From BQJU01 sp965229635 (GTDB lineage: Bacteria > Bacteroidota > Bacteroidia > Chitinophagales > Saprospiraceae): 64,000 nt of DNA. The notes beneath the pieces are model-generated. The model made no database searches, was not told the DNA's origin, and saw only the letters and a list, made by a program, of their open reading frames with translations. The translations under genes were made by a program, and so were the position numbers. Positions 26,640-35,247 of this stretch are shown piece by piece (the stretch's first letter is position 1; every line of letters begins with the position of its first letter). The stretch is from the NCBI GenBank assembly GCA_965229635.1, contig OZ245894.1:2232001-2296000 (forward strand), read 5' to 3'.

Positions 26640-27389
26640 TCACTGTACCAAAATATCCGCCTTCGCCACGCCCATATTGCCGGTGCTTTTCTGAAATGCC
26701 TGAATTTCCGTCTGATATTTACCGGGTTTCAGGGAAGCATCGGCACCAAACTGGCTGTTGACCTCAAAACTGAGGGGTACACTTTTTACGACTTTTCCGC
26801 CCTGATACAAATTGGCTGTAACTTCAAAATCGGCTGGAATCCAGGGCGAATTATTATTGATTTCGCAGCCGCACATCATGGTTACTTTGGCTCTGATTTT
26901 TACGGTTTGCGGCGTGGCAATGATTTCGGGTTGTACCCAAAGACCGGGCACTTCTAAGACAAAACCGGGCTCAGCCGGTATCATTTGTCCGGGAATGAAC
27001 CACTGTGTTTGACTAACGTGCTGAGTACCCTGCGCTTTCGGTAAGGGCACTTCTGCCGAAATTTCCAGCAGGGTAGGACGGGCCAGATAAAAAGAAGCTT
27101 CAAAACCGACTGTAGTACTAGCCGCCACTACCAGATAGTATGTAGGAAAAGGCGCCGTAGGCGTCATGATCGGACTGGAGGTGGCCGCGGGCGTGTAGGA
27201 TTCGGATCGGGAGCCCGAATCACCGTCATTGGTAAATCCGGTGGCCAGCACATTGCCGGTAGCTACTTCCTTAATGGTAATGATCGCACCGCCGTAGCTG
27301 TCGGGGCCGAGAAACATGCCATCTCTAGCCTGTACTCTGACGGTGAGTGACGTGTTGTCGGGGTTGCTTGATTTGGGTTGGGTTGCCAT
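26640..27389 (-). CDS. Hypothetical beta-rich protein
   Basis: A 249-residue protein. The start is set at MATQPKSSNPDNTSLTVRV, because the upstream in-frame extension overlaps the neighbouring gene and is compositionally odd. There is no signal peptide or membrane segment. Beta-strand patterns and glycines suggest one or two Ig-like or carboxypeptidase-like domains (GGAIITIKEVATGNVLATGFTNDGDSG near 30-55). A CGCEINNNSPW motif near residue 170 may bind metal or form a disulfide. It follows the TPR membrane-protein gene by 26 bp on the same strand, so the two are likely cotranscribed. I recognise no family and propose no function. Confidence 0.65.
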   Translation of the reverse strand: MATQPKSSNPDNTSLTVRVQARDGMFLGPDSYGGAIITIKEVATGNVLATGFTNDGDSGSRSESYTPAATSSPIMTPTAPFPTYYLVVAASTTVGFEASFYLARPTLLEISAEVPLPKAQGTQHVSQTQWFIPGQMIPAEPGFVLEVPGLWVQPEIIATPQTVKIRAKVTMMCGCEINNNSPWIPADFEVTANLYQGGKVVKSVPLSFEVNSQFGADASLKPGKYQTEIQAFQKSTGNMGVAKADILVQ

Positions 27390-27415
27390 GGTTTTAGGTG
27401 TAAGTGGTTTTGGAC

Positions 27416-28018
27416 TTACCTCATCTTCGGCCGACGACGCTTGCCTCCGGGACGCATGGCCCCGCGATTGCCCATACCGGCAGCCTTCATCTGGCCACGG
27501 TTTTGGAAGGCTTTTTCCAGCAGCTTGTATTGCTCCTTGATATTGTTGTCGGTGATCTTGAGATTTTTCAGGTTGCGGAAGTGAATCTGTGCCTGGTTCC
27601 ACTTTTGCTTGCTCGCCGCAATATTGGCCAACTGGATTTGCAGCATGGCCTTTTCGTTATCGGTGGGCACTTCAATGGCTTCCGCCATTTTGAGGTACTT
27701 CTCACTGGCGGCCATATCCTTTCGGGCCATGGCAATCGAACCCTTCAGCATGTAATAGTAGGCACGGTTGGTTGGATAAAGCCACTTGGGCGTAAGCGTC
27801 AGGTTAAGATATTTCTCAGCCTGGTCAAAGTCTTCCGTTTGCAAAACCTTTGAAGCAGGCCCTACGGTTCCCAATAAAATATAGGTCACCAGCAGGATGA
27901 GCCCTGCCAGCCAGAATGGAAAACCATACCAAAATCCTTGAAAAACAGATAGTAATACCCCTCCGATCAGCCCCACGGCAATCAACGCAAAACGCAAATA
28001 TGGATTGATTGTAAACAT
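27416..28018 (-). CDS. Two-helix membrane protein with TPR-like repeats (paralogue A)
   Basis: A 200-residue protein. Two N-terminal membrane helices (about residues 9-25 and 31-52) are followed by TPR-like helical repeats (about 58-170: QAEKYLNLTLTPKWLYPTNRAYYYMLKGSIAMARKDM..., AEKYLKMAEA). The tail is basic and Gly/Arg/Lys-rich (MRPGGKRRRPKMR), which could contact nucleic acid or lipid headgroups. It resembles the next gene upstream throughout (NRAYYYMLKGSIAMARK against NRAYYHFTYGMIALQRK), so the pair arose by tandem duplication. It is probably a scaffold at the inner membrane. Confidence 0.75.
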   Translation of the reverse strand: MFTINPYLRFALIAVGLIGGVLLSVFQGFWYGFPFWLAGLILLVTYILLGTVGPASKVLQTEDFDQAEKYLNLTLTPKWLYPTNRAYYYMLKGSIAMARKDMAASEKYLKMAEAIEVPTDNEKAMLQIQLANIAASKQKWNQAQIHFRNLKNLKITDNNIKEQYKLLEKAFQNRGQMKAAGMGNRGAMRPGGKRRRPKMR

Positions 28019-28135
28019 GTAATTGTTTTTTAAGAGTTGTTCTGCTGGGGTAGTTTGTACCTGAAATAACCCGAGCAGAAAAACTCTATTTTATGATGAC
28101 ACGCAAAGGTAAAAAAAGTTTTGCAGTGCCCAGTA

Positions 28136-28648
28136 TTATACGGTTGCTTGCTCCAGCTTTTGAATCTGGTCTTTAATCATTAGATCACTGGCTTTTTCCG
28201 CTTTGGCGAGCTGCAAAAATTGCTGACAGGCTCCAGAATTTTGTTGCACATAATATAGGTGTGCCAGATTGAGTGATGCCAGCGCCCGGTCATTGGCGGT
28301 GTCCAGCTTGAGGTCCAGCGCCTTTTTCAGGTGTTCCTCCGCTGCAGGTAATGCTTTGCGCTGTAGCGCAATCATACCGTAGGTAAAATGGTAATAGGCA
28401 CGATTTCTTTGTACCAGCAATTCCGGAAACTGGGTGAATTTCAGAATCTTTTCCGCCTGATCCGGCTTTCCTTTTTTTAAGGTGTGAAAAGCCTGCCACA
28501 CACTACCAAACAGAAAATGGAAGGCCAGCAAGATAATGCCTGCCAGATACATATACCAGGCATTGGCAAATCCAAGCCGCCAATGTAAAAGCAAACCTAG
28601 AGCCAATACCATAAAGATTAATGCATATCGCAACCGAGAATAGAGCAT
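28136..28648 (-). CDS. Two-helix membrane protein with TPR-like repeats (paralogue B)
   Basis: A 170-residue paralogue of the following gene. Membrane helices are at about residues 8-24 and 30-48, then TPR-like helices (QAEKILKFTQFPELLVQRNRAYYHFTYGMIALQRKALPAAEEHLKKALDL). It lacks the basic Gly/Arg-rich tail of its neighbour. The 117-bp gap to paralogue A contains a 14-bp inverted repeat with one mismatch (28033-28046 / 28074-28087), a possible leader hairpin. Function unknown. Confidence 0.75.
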   Translation of the reverse strand: MLYSRLRYALIFMVLALGLLLHWRLGFANAWYMYLAGIILLAFHFLFGSVWQAFHTLKKGKPDQAEKILKFTQFPELLVQRNRAYYHFTYGMIALQRKALPAAEEHLKKALDLKLDTANDRALASLNLAHLYYVQQNSGACQQFLQLAKAEKASDLMIKDQIQKLEQATV

Positions 28649-28842
28649 AGTTCAAACTTGTACTTTGAAAACAGAAAGGGCTTGGGGAAAGTTTACAGTT
28701 TGCAATAAAATGCTTGGATGAAATCGCAGAAAGCCGAAGTAAATTTCACGTTATATGAAAAAATTATCATATTTTTATGAATTCACGGATGAAGTGCTTT
28801 GTTTAAGCTACTGAACACCTATTATTAAAAAGCTGATTTTAC

Positions 28843-30468
28843 ATGAAATATGGTTTTGTAATTGACAATCGCAAGTGTATAGGTTGCCATGCCTGTACCA
28901 CGGCCTGCAAATCGGAGCACATGGTTCCGGTGGGGGTCAACCGCACCTGGGTCAAGCAGGTGGAGAAGGGCGTCTTTCCGAATACCCGTCGCCTGTTTTC
29001 GGTGATGCGTTGTAATCACTGTACAGATGCACCCTGCGTAGAAATTTGCCCGGTAGAGGCATTATACATCAGAGACGATGGCATCGTTGACTTCGATAAA
29101 GATCGCTGCATTGGGTGCAAGTCCTGTATGCAAGCCTGTCCGTACGATGCGCTTTACATTGATCCGGAAAATCACACGGCGGCCAAGTGCAACTACTGTG
29201 CCCACCGTATCGATGTGGGACTGGAGCCGGCCTGCGTCAACGTTTGCCCTGAGCACGCCATCATTTCCGGCGATATGGAGAATCCCCATACGGAAATTGC
29301 CGAATTGCTGTCGCGCCAGCAGGTGAAGGTGAGAAAGCCCGAAAAGGCCACCCAGCCCAACCTCTTCTACATCGATGGTGATGATGCTTCCTTAAATCCT
29401 TCCCTTACGGAAAAATCGGATGCTTATTTTTGGAGTTCACAATCACTTGGCGTAGGCCACTATGCCAAGGAAGCGGAAAAAATGGCGTTCTCCAACGGTG
29501 ATGTGATGGCTGCATTGATGGAAACCAACGGCCAGTCGGCCACTGCCGGCGAAGTAGCCAAAAAAGGTTCTTCCAAGTCGATCGACCTGATGCTGGGTAA
29601 GGCCCGCCGCATTTATGATGTCCCCGATAAAGGCGTATTGTGGGGCTGGGAGGTTTCAGCTTATGTGTGGACTAAGGCGATTTCGGCGGGTGCTTTTCTG
29701 GTACCGTTTCTGGCGATGGCTCTTGGATGGGCTGCTCCCAATCCAACTACCTTGTGGATCGCTCTCGGAGTTGGCGTTGCCTTCCTGGGAGCTACCGGAC
29801 TTCTCCTGATTAAGGATTTGGATCGTCCCGATCGCTTTTTGAATGTATTGCTGAGGCCACAATGGAATTCATGGTTGGTTAAAGGGGGATATGCCATTTC
29901 AGTTTATGGTGGACTATTGACCCTGCTGGCCGTAGCCTACTGGTTTGGTTGGACCTTAGTCACCACTCCGTTGATGTGGGTGACTGCAGTTAGCGCCGTA
30001 GTTGTTGCTATTTATACCGCCTTCCTATTTGCGCAAGCTAAAGGCCGTGATTTTTGGCAAAGCCCTACTCTGGCGATTCATATGCTGGTGCATAGCTTTA
30101 TGGCGGGAGCCGCCACCTTTGCCATGCTTAATCTGATCATCGCCAGCGATAGTAGCTGGTTGAACTGGCTGGGTATCGTGATGCTGGTAGGCATTGGCAT
30201 CAACCTCTTTACCATGCTGCTGGAACTCACCATGACGCACCCCACCAAGGATGCTAAAACCACGGTAGAAATGATCACCAGGGGACGCTACCGCAATTTA
30301 TTCTGGGGCGGTGTGGTCCTGGTAGGTAATGTATTGCCAATGGTTTTGCTCTTTGCCTCAGGTGCTTCCAGCATGGTATTGGCTGTAGCCGGTGCTCTCG
30401 TACTGATCGGTATTTACCTTACGGAACACATTTGGGTGGAAGCTCCACAACGCATTCCATTGAGCTAA
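28843..30468 (+). CDS. Fused FeS and NrfD-type membrane subunit of a molybdopterin oxidoreductase (SoeB-SoeC-like)
   Basis: A 541-residue fusion. Residues 1-175 are a DmsB/PsrB-type protein with four [4Fe-4S] cysteine groups, the first at C12-C15-C18-C22, then CNHCTDAPCVEICP, CIGCKSCMQACP and CNYCAHRIDVGLEPACVNVCP. A linker of about 90 residues leads to an NrfD/PsrC membrane domain with about eight helices (about 270-535) that would exchange electrons with quinone. In most systems these are separate proteins; SoeB (about 236 residues) plus SoeC (about 320) add up to this length. The catalytic subunit gene follows 26 bp downstream. There is no Tat signal, so the electron-transfer face is cytoplasmic. 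Confidence 0.9.
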   Translation: MKYGFVIDNRKCIGCHACTTACKSEHMVPVGVNRTWVKQVEKGVFPNTRRLFSVMRCNHCTDAPCVEICPVEALYIRDDGIVDFDKDRCIGCKSCMQACPYDALYIDPENHTAAKCNYCAHRIDVGLEPACVNVCPEHAIISGDMENPHTEIAELLSRQQVKVRKPEKATQPNLFYIDGDDASLNPSLTEKSDAYFWSSQSLGVGHYAKEAEKMAFSNGDVMAALMETNGQSATAGEVAKKGSSKSIDLMLGKARRIYDVPDKGVLWGWEVSAYVWTKAISAGAFLVPFLAMALGWAAPNPTTLWIALGVGVAFLGATGLLLIKDLDRPDRFLNVLLRPQWNSWLVKGGYAISVYGGLLTLLAVAYWFGWTLVTTPLMWVTAVSAVVVAIYTAFLFAQAKGRDFWQSPTLAIHMLVHSFMAGAATFAMLNLIIASDSSWLNWLGIVMLVGIGINLFTMLLELTMTHPTKDAKTTVEMITRGRYRNLFWGGVVLVGNVLPMVLLFASGASSMVLAVAGALVLIGIYLTEHIWVEAPQRIPLS

Positions 30469-30494
30469 ACTCCAAACCTCACAATCAAAAAATC

Positions 30495-33395
30495 ATGGGA
30501 CAGAAGAAAGCATCTTTTATAGAAAATATAGCTGAAAAACTGGGGCTAATCCCCAATTTGCACAAAGAACAGGCGCCTCCGGTGGACCGATTGACGGAAC
30601 CGGGCGACCTGACCAAGTTTCCACCACCCGAACAATGGGATGACTGGGTGGAATACGAAGCTAAATCCTGGCCACGCGTAGATAAAAAGCACTACAGCAT
30701 TGTACCGACTACCTGCTTCAACTGTGAAAGTGCCTGTGGATTGACGGCCTACGTCGATAAGGAAACGGGCAGCATCCGCAAGTTTGAAGGCAACCCGTAT
30801 CACCCCGGCAGTCGCGGTAGAAACTGTGCCAAGGGACCGGCTACGATCAACCAGATTACCGACCCTGATCGGATATTATACCCGCTGAAGCGCGTTGGGA
30901 AACGTGGTGAAGGTAAATGGGAGCGTGTGAGTTGGGAAGAAGTGCTCAATGACATTTCCAGCCGGATGCGCAAGGCCATTCAGGAGGAACGCCACAACGA
31001 AATTGCCTACCACGTTGGCCGTCCGGGGCATGAAGGGTACGCCAATCGCGTCATTCAAGCCTGGGGTGTAGATGGTCACAACAGCCACACCAATATCTGC
31101 TCTTCCGGCGCTCGTTTTGGCTACAACATCTGGTACGGCTACGACCGTCCTTCTCCCGACCACAGTAATGCGAAAGTCATCCTGCTGATTTCAGCTCACC
31201 TCGAAAGTGGACACTACTTCAATCCGCACGCTCAACGCATCATTGAGGGCAAGATGAAGGGTGCCAAGCTGGTGTGTATGGACCCGCGCCTGTCGAATAC
31301 GGCGAGCATGTCCGACTTCTGGATGCCCACTTACCCGGGATCAGAAGCAGCGGTAATGCTGGCGATGGCCAAGGTCATTCTGGATGAAGGCCTGTACAAT
31401 CGGCCATTTCTGGAAAACTGGACCAACTGGAAGGAGTACCTCACAAAGAGACATCCACAGGCACCACTGACTTTTGAGACTTACATCGAGAAAATGCGCG
31501 AGGAATATGCAGAATATACGCCCGCTTTCGCGGAACAGGAGAGCGGAGTACCTGCCGAAAAAGTGGTGGAAGTAGCCCGTCTGATCGGAGAGGCCGGTGA
31601 GCGATTTGCTACGCACAACTGGCGTAGTGCTGCCAGTGGTAATCTGGGCGGCTGGTGTGTATCTCGCTGTCTGCACTTCCTGAATGTACTGACTGGCAGT
31701 GTGGGAACGGTAGGGGGAACTTCTCCAAACTCGTGGAATAAGTTTTCACCAACATTCTTTGACGTACCACCTGCACAGAAATTCTGGAATGAACTGCATT
31801 TCCCGAATGAATATCCGCTGGCATTTTTTGAAATGAGCTTTTTGCTGCCTCACTTCCTGAAGGAGGGGCGGGGAAAGATGGATGTTTATTTCACCAGGGT
31901 ATTTAATCCCGTCTGGACTTATCCCGATGGTTTTACCTGGATTGAGGCGCTGACCGATGAAAGTAAGGTTGGGCTGCATATTGCCATGACGCCTACCTGG
32001 AATGAAACGGCCTACTATGCCGACTATGTCTTGCCGATGGGCCATTCTGCCGAAAGGCACGATATCAATAGTTATGCTACTCACTCGGGCATGTGGATTG
32101 CCTTCCGCCAGCCGGTATTGCGCGAAGCGGCTCGCCGGGCGGGTAAAGAAGTTGAGTTTACTTATGAAGTGAATCCAGGTGAAGTCTGGGAAGAGGATGA
32201 ATTCTGGATCGAATTGAGCTGGCGTATTGATCCGGATGGTTCATTGGGCGTACGAAAGCACTTCCTGTCACCCTACCGCGAAGGAGAGAAAATCAATATC
32301 GACGAATACTACCAGTATATCTTTGAGCATACACCCGGATTGCCGGAAGTGGCCCGGAAGGAAGGACTCACCGAACTGCAGTACATGCGGCGCTATGGAG
32401 CATTTGAGGTAGAAAAACACTCTTACAGTAAGCACGAAAAGCAACTCTCCGCCGAGCAAATGCAGGGCGCAGACGTGGATACGGAGACGGGCGTTATCAC
32501 CAAGAAAGGCAAAGCTATTGGTGTGATGGTAGATGGTGTGGCCAAGGTAGGATTTCCAACGCCTTCGCGAAAAAACGAGTTTTATTCACAAACGATGGTC
32601 GATTGGAAGTGGCCGGAATACGCTATTCCGACCTACATCAAGAGCCATATCCACCCGGAAAAGCTGGATAAGGATAAGGGCGAATATTGTCTGGTGCCGA
32701 CCTTCCGTTTGCCAACCCTCATCCATTCCCGTTCGGGTAATGCCAAGTGGCTGATGGAAATTTCCAACCGCAACCCCATCTGGATGCACCCGGATGATGC
32801 CAACCGCTTTGGCTTCAAAACCGGTGATCTGGTTAAGCTGCACACCGATATTGGTTACTTTATCGATAAGGTATGGGTTACCCAGGGTATGAAGCCGGGC
32901 GTGATTGCCTGTTCCCACCACCTGGGCCGTTGGCGCAAGCCGGAAGACAAGATCGGTAACCGCTGGGCCACCAATACGGTAGCGATTGCTTATGATGGCA
33001 ATGGCGGCTGGAAGATGAATACCGTAGAAAGTGTGAAGCCGTTTAAGAGCGATGACAACGACAGTTCCCGCATCTTCTGGATGGACGGTGGGGTACATCA
33101 GAATATCACCCACGCGGTACATCCTGACCCGATCAGCGGTATGCACTGCTGGCACCAGCGGGTGCGCATCGAGCGGCCTCAAGCTGGCGATAAGTATGGG
33201 GACATCTTTGTGGATACCAATAAGTCATTTGCTAATTACAAAGAATGGCTGGAGATGACCAGACCAGCTCCGGGACCCGATGGCTTGCGCAGACCCTTGT
33301 GGTTTAAGCGCCCACTGCGTCCAGTAGAAGAGCTTTATTACCTTGAGAATGTGAATGCGAAAGGTACCCTGAAAGAAACGGTGGTGAAGGAATAG
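30495..33395 (+). CDS. Cytoplasmic molybdopterin oxidoreductase catalytic subunit (SoeA/PsrA-like)
   Basis: A 966-residue DMSO-reductase-family enzyme starting MGQKKASFIENIAEK. The N-terminal [4Fe-4S] ligands are C74, C77, C81 and C111 (TTCFNCESACG ... RGRNCAKG). HTNICSSGARFGYN (about 195-210) probably supplies the Mo-coordinating Cys. The C-terminal cap includes LVPTFRLPTLIHSRSGNAKWL and the molydopterin-dinucleotide-binding domain (MHPDDANRFGFKTGDLVKLHTD). There is no twin-arginine signal, so it is cytoplasmic like sulfite:quinone oxidoreductase SoeA (about 970 residues) and unlike periplasmic PsrA or PhsA. With the fused FeS-NrfD partner and the downstream rhodanese and YeeE genes, sulfite oxidation or another inorganic-sulfur reaction is likely. 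Substrate specificity is not proven by sequence. Confidence 0.85.
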   Translation: MGQKKASFIENIAEKLGLIPNLHKEQAPPVDRLTEPGDLTKFPPPEQWDDWVEYEAKSWPRVDKKHYSIVPTTCFNCESACGLTAYVDKETGSIRKFEGNPYHPGSRGRNCAKGPATINQITDPDRILYPLKRVGKRGEGKWERVSWEEVLNDISSRMRKAIQEERHNEIAYHVGRPGHEGYANRVIQAWGVDGHNSHTNICSSGARFGYNIWYGYDRPSPDHSNAKVILLISAHLESGHYFNPHAQRIIEGKMKGAKLVCMDPRLSNTASMSDFWMPTYPGSEAAVMLAMAKVILDEGLYNRPFLENWTNWKEYLTKRHPQAPLTFETYIEKMREEYAEYTPAFAEQESGVPAEKVVEVARLIGEAGERFATHNWRSAASGNLGGWCVSRCLHFLNVLTGSVGTVGGTSPNSWNKFSPTFFDVPPAQKFWNELHFPNEYPLAFFEMSFLLPHFLKEGRGKMDVYFTRVFNPVWTYPDGFTWIEALTDESKVGLHIAMTPTWNETAYYADYVLPMGHSAERHDINSYATHSGMWIAFRQPVLREAARRAGKEVEFTYEVNPGEVWEEDEFWIELSWRIDPDGSLGVRKHFLSPYREGEKINIDEYYQYIFEHTPGLPEVARKEGLTELQYMRRYGAFEVEKHSYSKHEKQLSAEQMQGADVDTETGVITKKGKAIGVMVDGVAKVGFPTPSRKNEFYSQTMVDWKWPEYAIPTYIKSHIHPEKLDKDKGEYCLVPTFRLPTLIHSRSGNAKWLMEISNRNPIWMHPDDANRFGFKTGDLVKLHTDIGYFIDKVWVTQGMKPGVIACSHHLGRWRKPEDKIGNRWATNTVAIAYDGNGGWKMNTVESVKPFKSDDNDSSRIFWMDGGVHQNITHAVHPDPISGMHCWHQRVRIERPQAGDKYGDIFVDTNKSFANYKEWLEMTRPAPGPDGLRRPLWFKRPLRPVEELYYLENVNAKGTLKETVVKE

Positions 33396-33429
33396 CATTG
33401 AGCCACTCTTTTAGACAACTTCGTAATAA

Positions 33430-33580
33430 AAATCGTTATAAATATCATGATGATTTACCCGACGTTAAATAGTTTGGGAATATGATAATCTCAAACTATT
33501 TAAGTCGGTATATACCGATCAAAAGTTTTTGGGGCTGTAATTTCCCAAAACACTTTTGATCGAGTCTATTTGTAACGATT
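33430..33580. repeat. 151-bp inverted-repeat element with two internal hairpins
   Basis: The ends AATCGTTATAAATA (33430-33443) and TATTTGTAACGATT (33567-33580) are complementary with one wobble, and match the ends of the element at 19166-19232. Inside are two further hairpins: TTAAATAGTTTGGGA with TCTCAAACTATTTAA (about 33463-33505), and CGATCAAAAG with CTTTTGATCG (about 33516-33562). No coding sequence. It sits in the 321-bp gap after the molybdopterin enzyme gene and may also end that transcript. Confidence 0.6.
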
Positions 33581-33716
33581 TTTTGTTTTAAAATACAGTG
33601 GGGTATGAATGTGGTCGCTGGTTGGGGCACAATTTTCTCAAAAAGCGTGCGGCGGTCATGAATAATTTATATCTTCGAATGGTAGTTGAATTACCCTGAC
33701 CAACCCAATCGGACCT

Positions 33717-34085
33717 ATGGAAGATAAATCTTGTAAGACTCCCCGGTGGAGGATGCTGAAGGCTCAGCTCAATAATCTGGCCCCTGAGGCTTTTAGCGAG
33801 GCTATTGCCAATAGTGAAAATCCTGTGGTCATCGATGTGCGTACCGAACAAGAGTACTTGCAGGGGCATATACCCGGTGCTATTAACATCAGTTTTTTTG
33901 CTTATGACTTCTGGGACCAGTTTGAAGACTTACCAAAGGAGGCCACCTATTTTGTGTACTGTCGCACGGGCCGTCGTAGCATCCGAACCTGCACGCTGAT
34001 GCGCAATGGAGGCTTTGATGAAAATCGAATTTTTAATATGGAAGGCGGATGGATACTCTGGGAAGAGTTGCTGGCTACTTCTTAA
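33717..34085 (+). CDS. Rhodanese-like sulfurtransferase
   Basis: A 122-residue single-domain rhodanese (MLKAQLNNLAPEAFSEAIA ... VIDVRTEQEYLQGHIPGAINI). The active-site loop is CRTGRRS (Cys near residue 82), forming a persulfide. There is no signal peptide, so it is cytoplasmic. An alternative in-frame ATG 33 bp downstream is possible; the first 11 residues are not family-typical. It is followed by two YeeE/YedE genes and preceded by the SoeA-like gene, a common grouping for thiosulfate or sulfane-sulfur handling. Confidence 0.9.
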   Translation: MEDKSCKTPRWRMLKAQLNNLAPEAFSEAIANSENPVVIDVRTEQEYLQGHIPGAINISFFAYDFWDQFEDLPKEATYFVYCRTGRRSIRTCTLMRNGGFDENRIFNMEGGWILWEELLATS

Positions 34086-34218
34086 CTTCAGTCCCATCTA
34101 AAATATAAACGGTTTAATTCAACAGACAACTTAGTGAGACGAGAAACTGTTGTCTATACATCTATTGTTTTCAATCATTGCAATAGGGTTTACCCAAACA
34201 ACCGCTAACTGCTTATTT

Positions 34219-34818
34219 ATGCATTTACTACTGCAATCCAATGGTTGGCTACAAACCATCAGCCAGCCGTGGCACTGGTCGGTCAGTGGAGCGGCCATCG
34301 CCCTTACCCTACTGGTGCTTACCTGGATGGGCAAAAGCTTCGGCGTTTCCCGGTCATTCCAGGTGATGTGTGCCACATCGGGTATTGGCAAATATCTTCC
34401 TTATTTTAATCTAAGTGTAAAAGAAAATGTATGGCAACTGGTCTTTGCACTGGGGGCTATTATTGGTGGATACCTTGGGGCCACCTATCTGCAAAGCCCG
34501 GAGCCGGTAGCCATTTCTGATGCTACTCTCAGCCATCTCGAACAGTGGGATATTGCTTATCCCGAAACCATAGAAGACGGCAGCGGAATGCTTCCCACTG
34601 ACATTTTCAACCTACAAAGCCCTAAAGGCATACTTTTGGCCATCATCGGCGGCTTTCTGGTAGGCTTTGGTACCCGCTATGCCGGAGGCTGTACATCCGG
34701 GCATGCGATTACCGGTCTTTCCCACTTGCAATGGCCGTCACTCATTGCAGTGATCGGCTTTTTTGTAGGAGGGCTGGTAATGACTTACCTCATAATGCCT
34801 TTCATCTTTGCACCCTAA
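34219..34818 (+). CDS. YeeE/YedE (TsuA)-family sulfur transporter, first half
   Basis: A 199-residue membrane protein starting MHLLLQSNGWLQTI. An upstream in-frame TTG at 34150 is possible but less likely. About four hydrophobic segments are visible, and GTRYAGGCTSGHAITGLSHL near residue 155 carries the conserved Cys of the family, which relays thiosulfate through a central path in TsuA. The protein is about half the length of full TsuA, and the next gene supplies the other half, the usual split arrangement (YeeE/YedE plus DUF6691). Acts in the inner membrane. Confidence 0.88.
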   Translation: MHLLLQSNGWLQTISQPWHWSVSGAAIALTLLVLTWMGKSFGVSRSFQVMCATSGIGKYLPYFNLSVKENVWQLVFALGAIIGGYLGATYLQSPEPVAISDATLSHLEQWDIAYPETIEDGSGMLPTDIFNLQSPKGILLAIIGGFLVGFGTRYAGGCTSGHAITGLSHLQWPSLIAVIGFFVGGLVMTYLIMPFIFAP

Positions 34819-34833
34819 CCCAACATTGGAATT

Positions 34834-35247
34834 ATGAAAAATTTAAGCTATTTAGTTGTCGGAATACTTTTTGGCATTGTGATGTCAAAGTCGGAGGCTA
34901 TTTCCTGGTTTCGCATCCACGAGATGTTTCGCTTTGAGAGCTTCCACATGTATGGTATCATGGGCACGGCGGTGGTGCTGGGCATTGTCTTCATGTGGGC
35001 GATCAAAAAATGGAAAATCAGAACACTGGAAGGAGCCATCGTAGATTATCCTAATAAGGAAAAGACGATACCTCGTTATCTGATTGGTGGAAGTTTGTTT
35101 GGTCTGGGCTGGGCCTTAATTGGTGCTTGCCCGGGACCGATATACGTATTGATTGGACAGGGTTTTCCCATCTTTATTGTTGTATTGCTCAGTGCACTGG
35201 CCGGTACGGTGGCGTACGGAGCGTTGAAGGAGCGATTGCCGCATTGA
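34834..35247 (+). CDS. YeeE/YedE-family (DUF6691) sulfur transporter, second half
   Basis: A 137-residue membrane protein with about four helices. Its GWALIGACPGPIYVLIGQG motif (Cys near residue 98) is the counterpart of the GGCTSGH motif of the preceding half. It starts 15 bp after that gene and must be cotranscribed. The two should form one permease for thiosulfate or a related sulfur species, feeding the rhodanese and the molybdopterin enzyme upstream. Confidence 0.88.
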   Translation: MKNLSYLVVGILFGIVMSKSEAISWFRIHEMFRFESFHMYGIMGTAVVLGIVFMWAIKKWKIRTLEGAIVDYPNKEKTIPRYLIGGSLFGLGWALIGACPGPIYVLIGQGFPIFIVVLLSALAGTVAYGALKERLPH

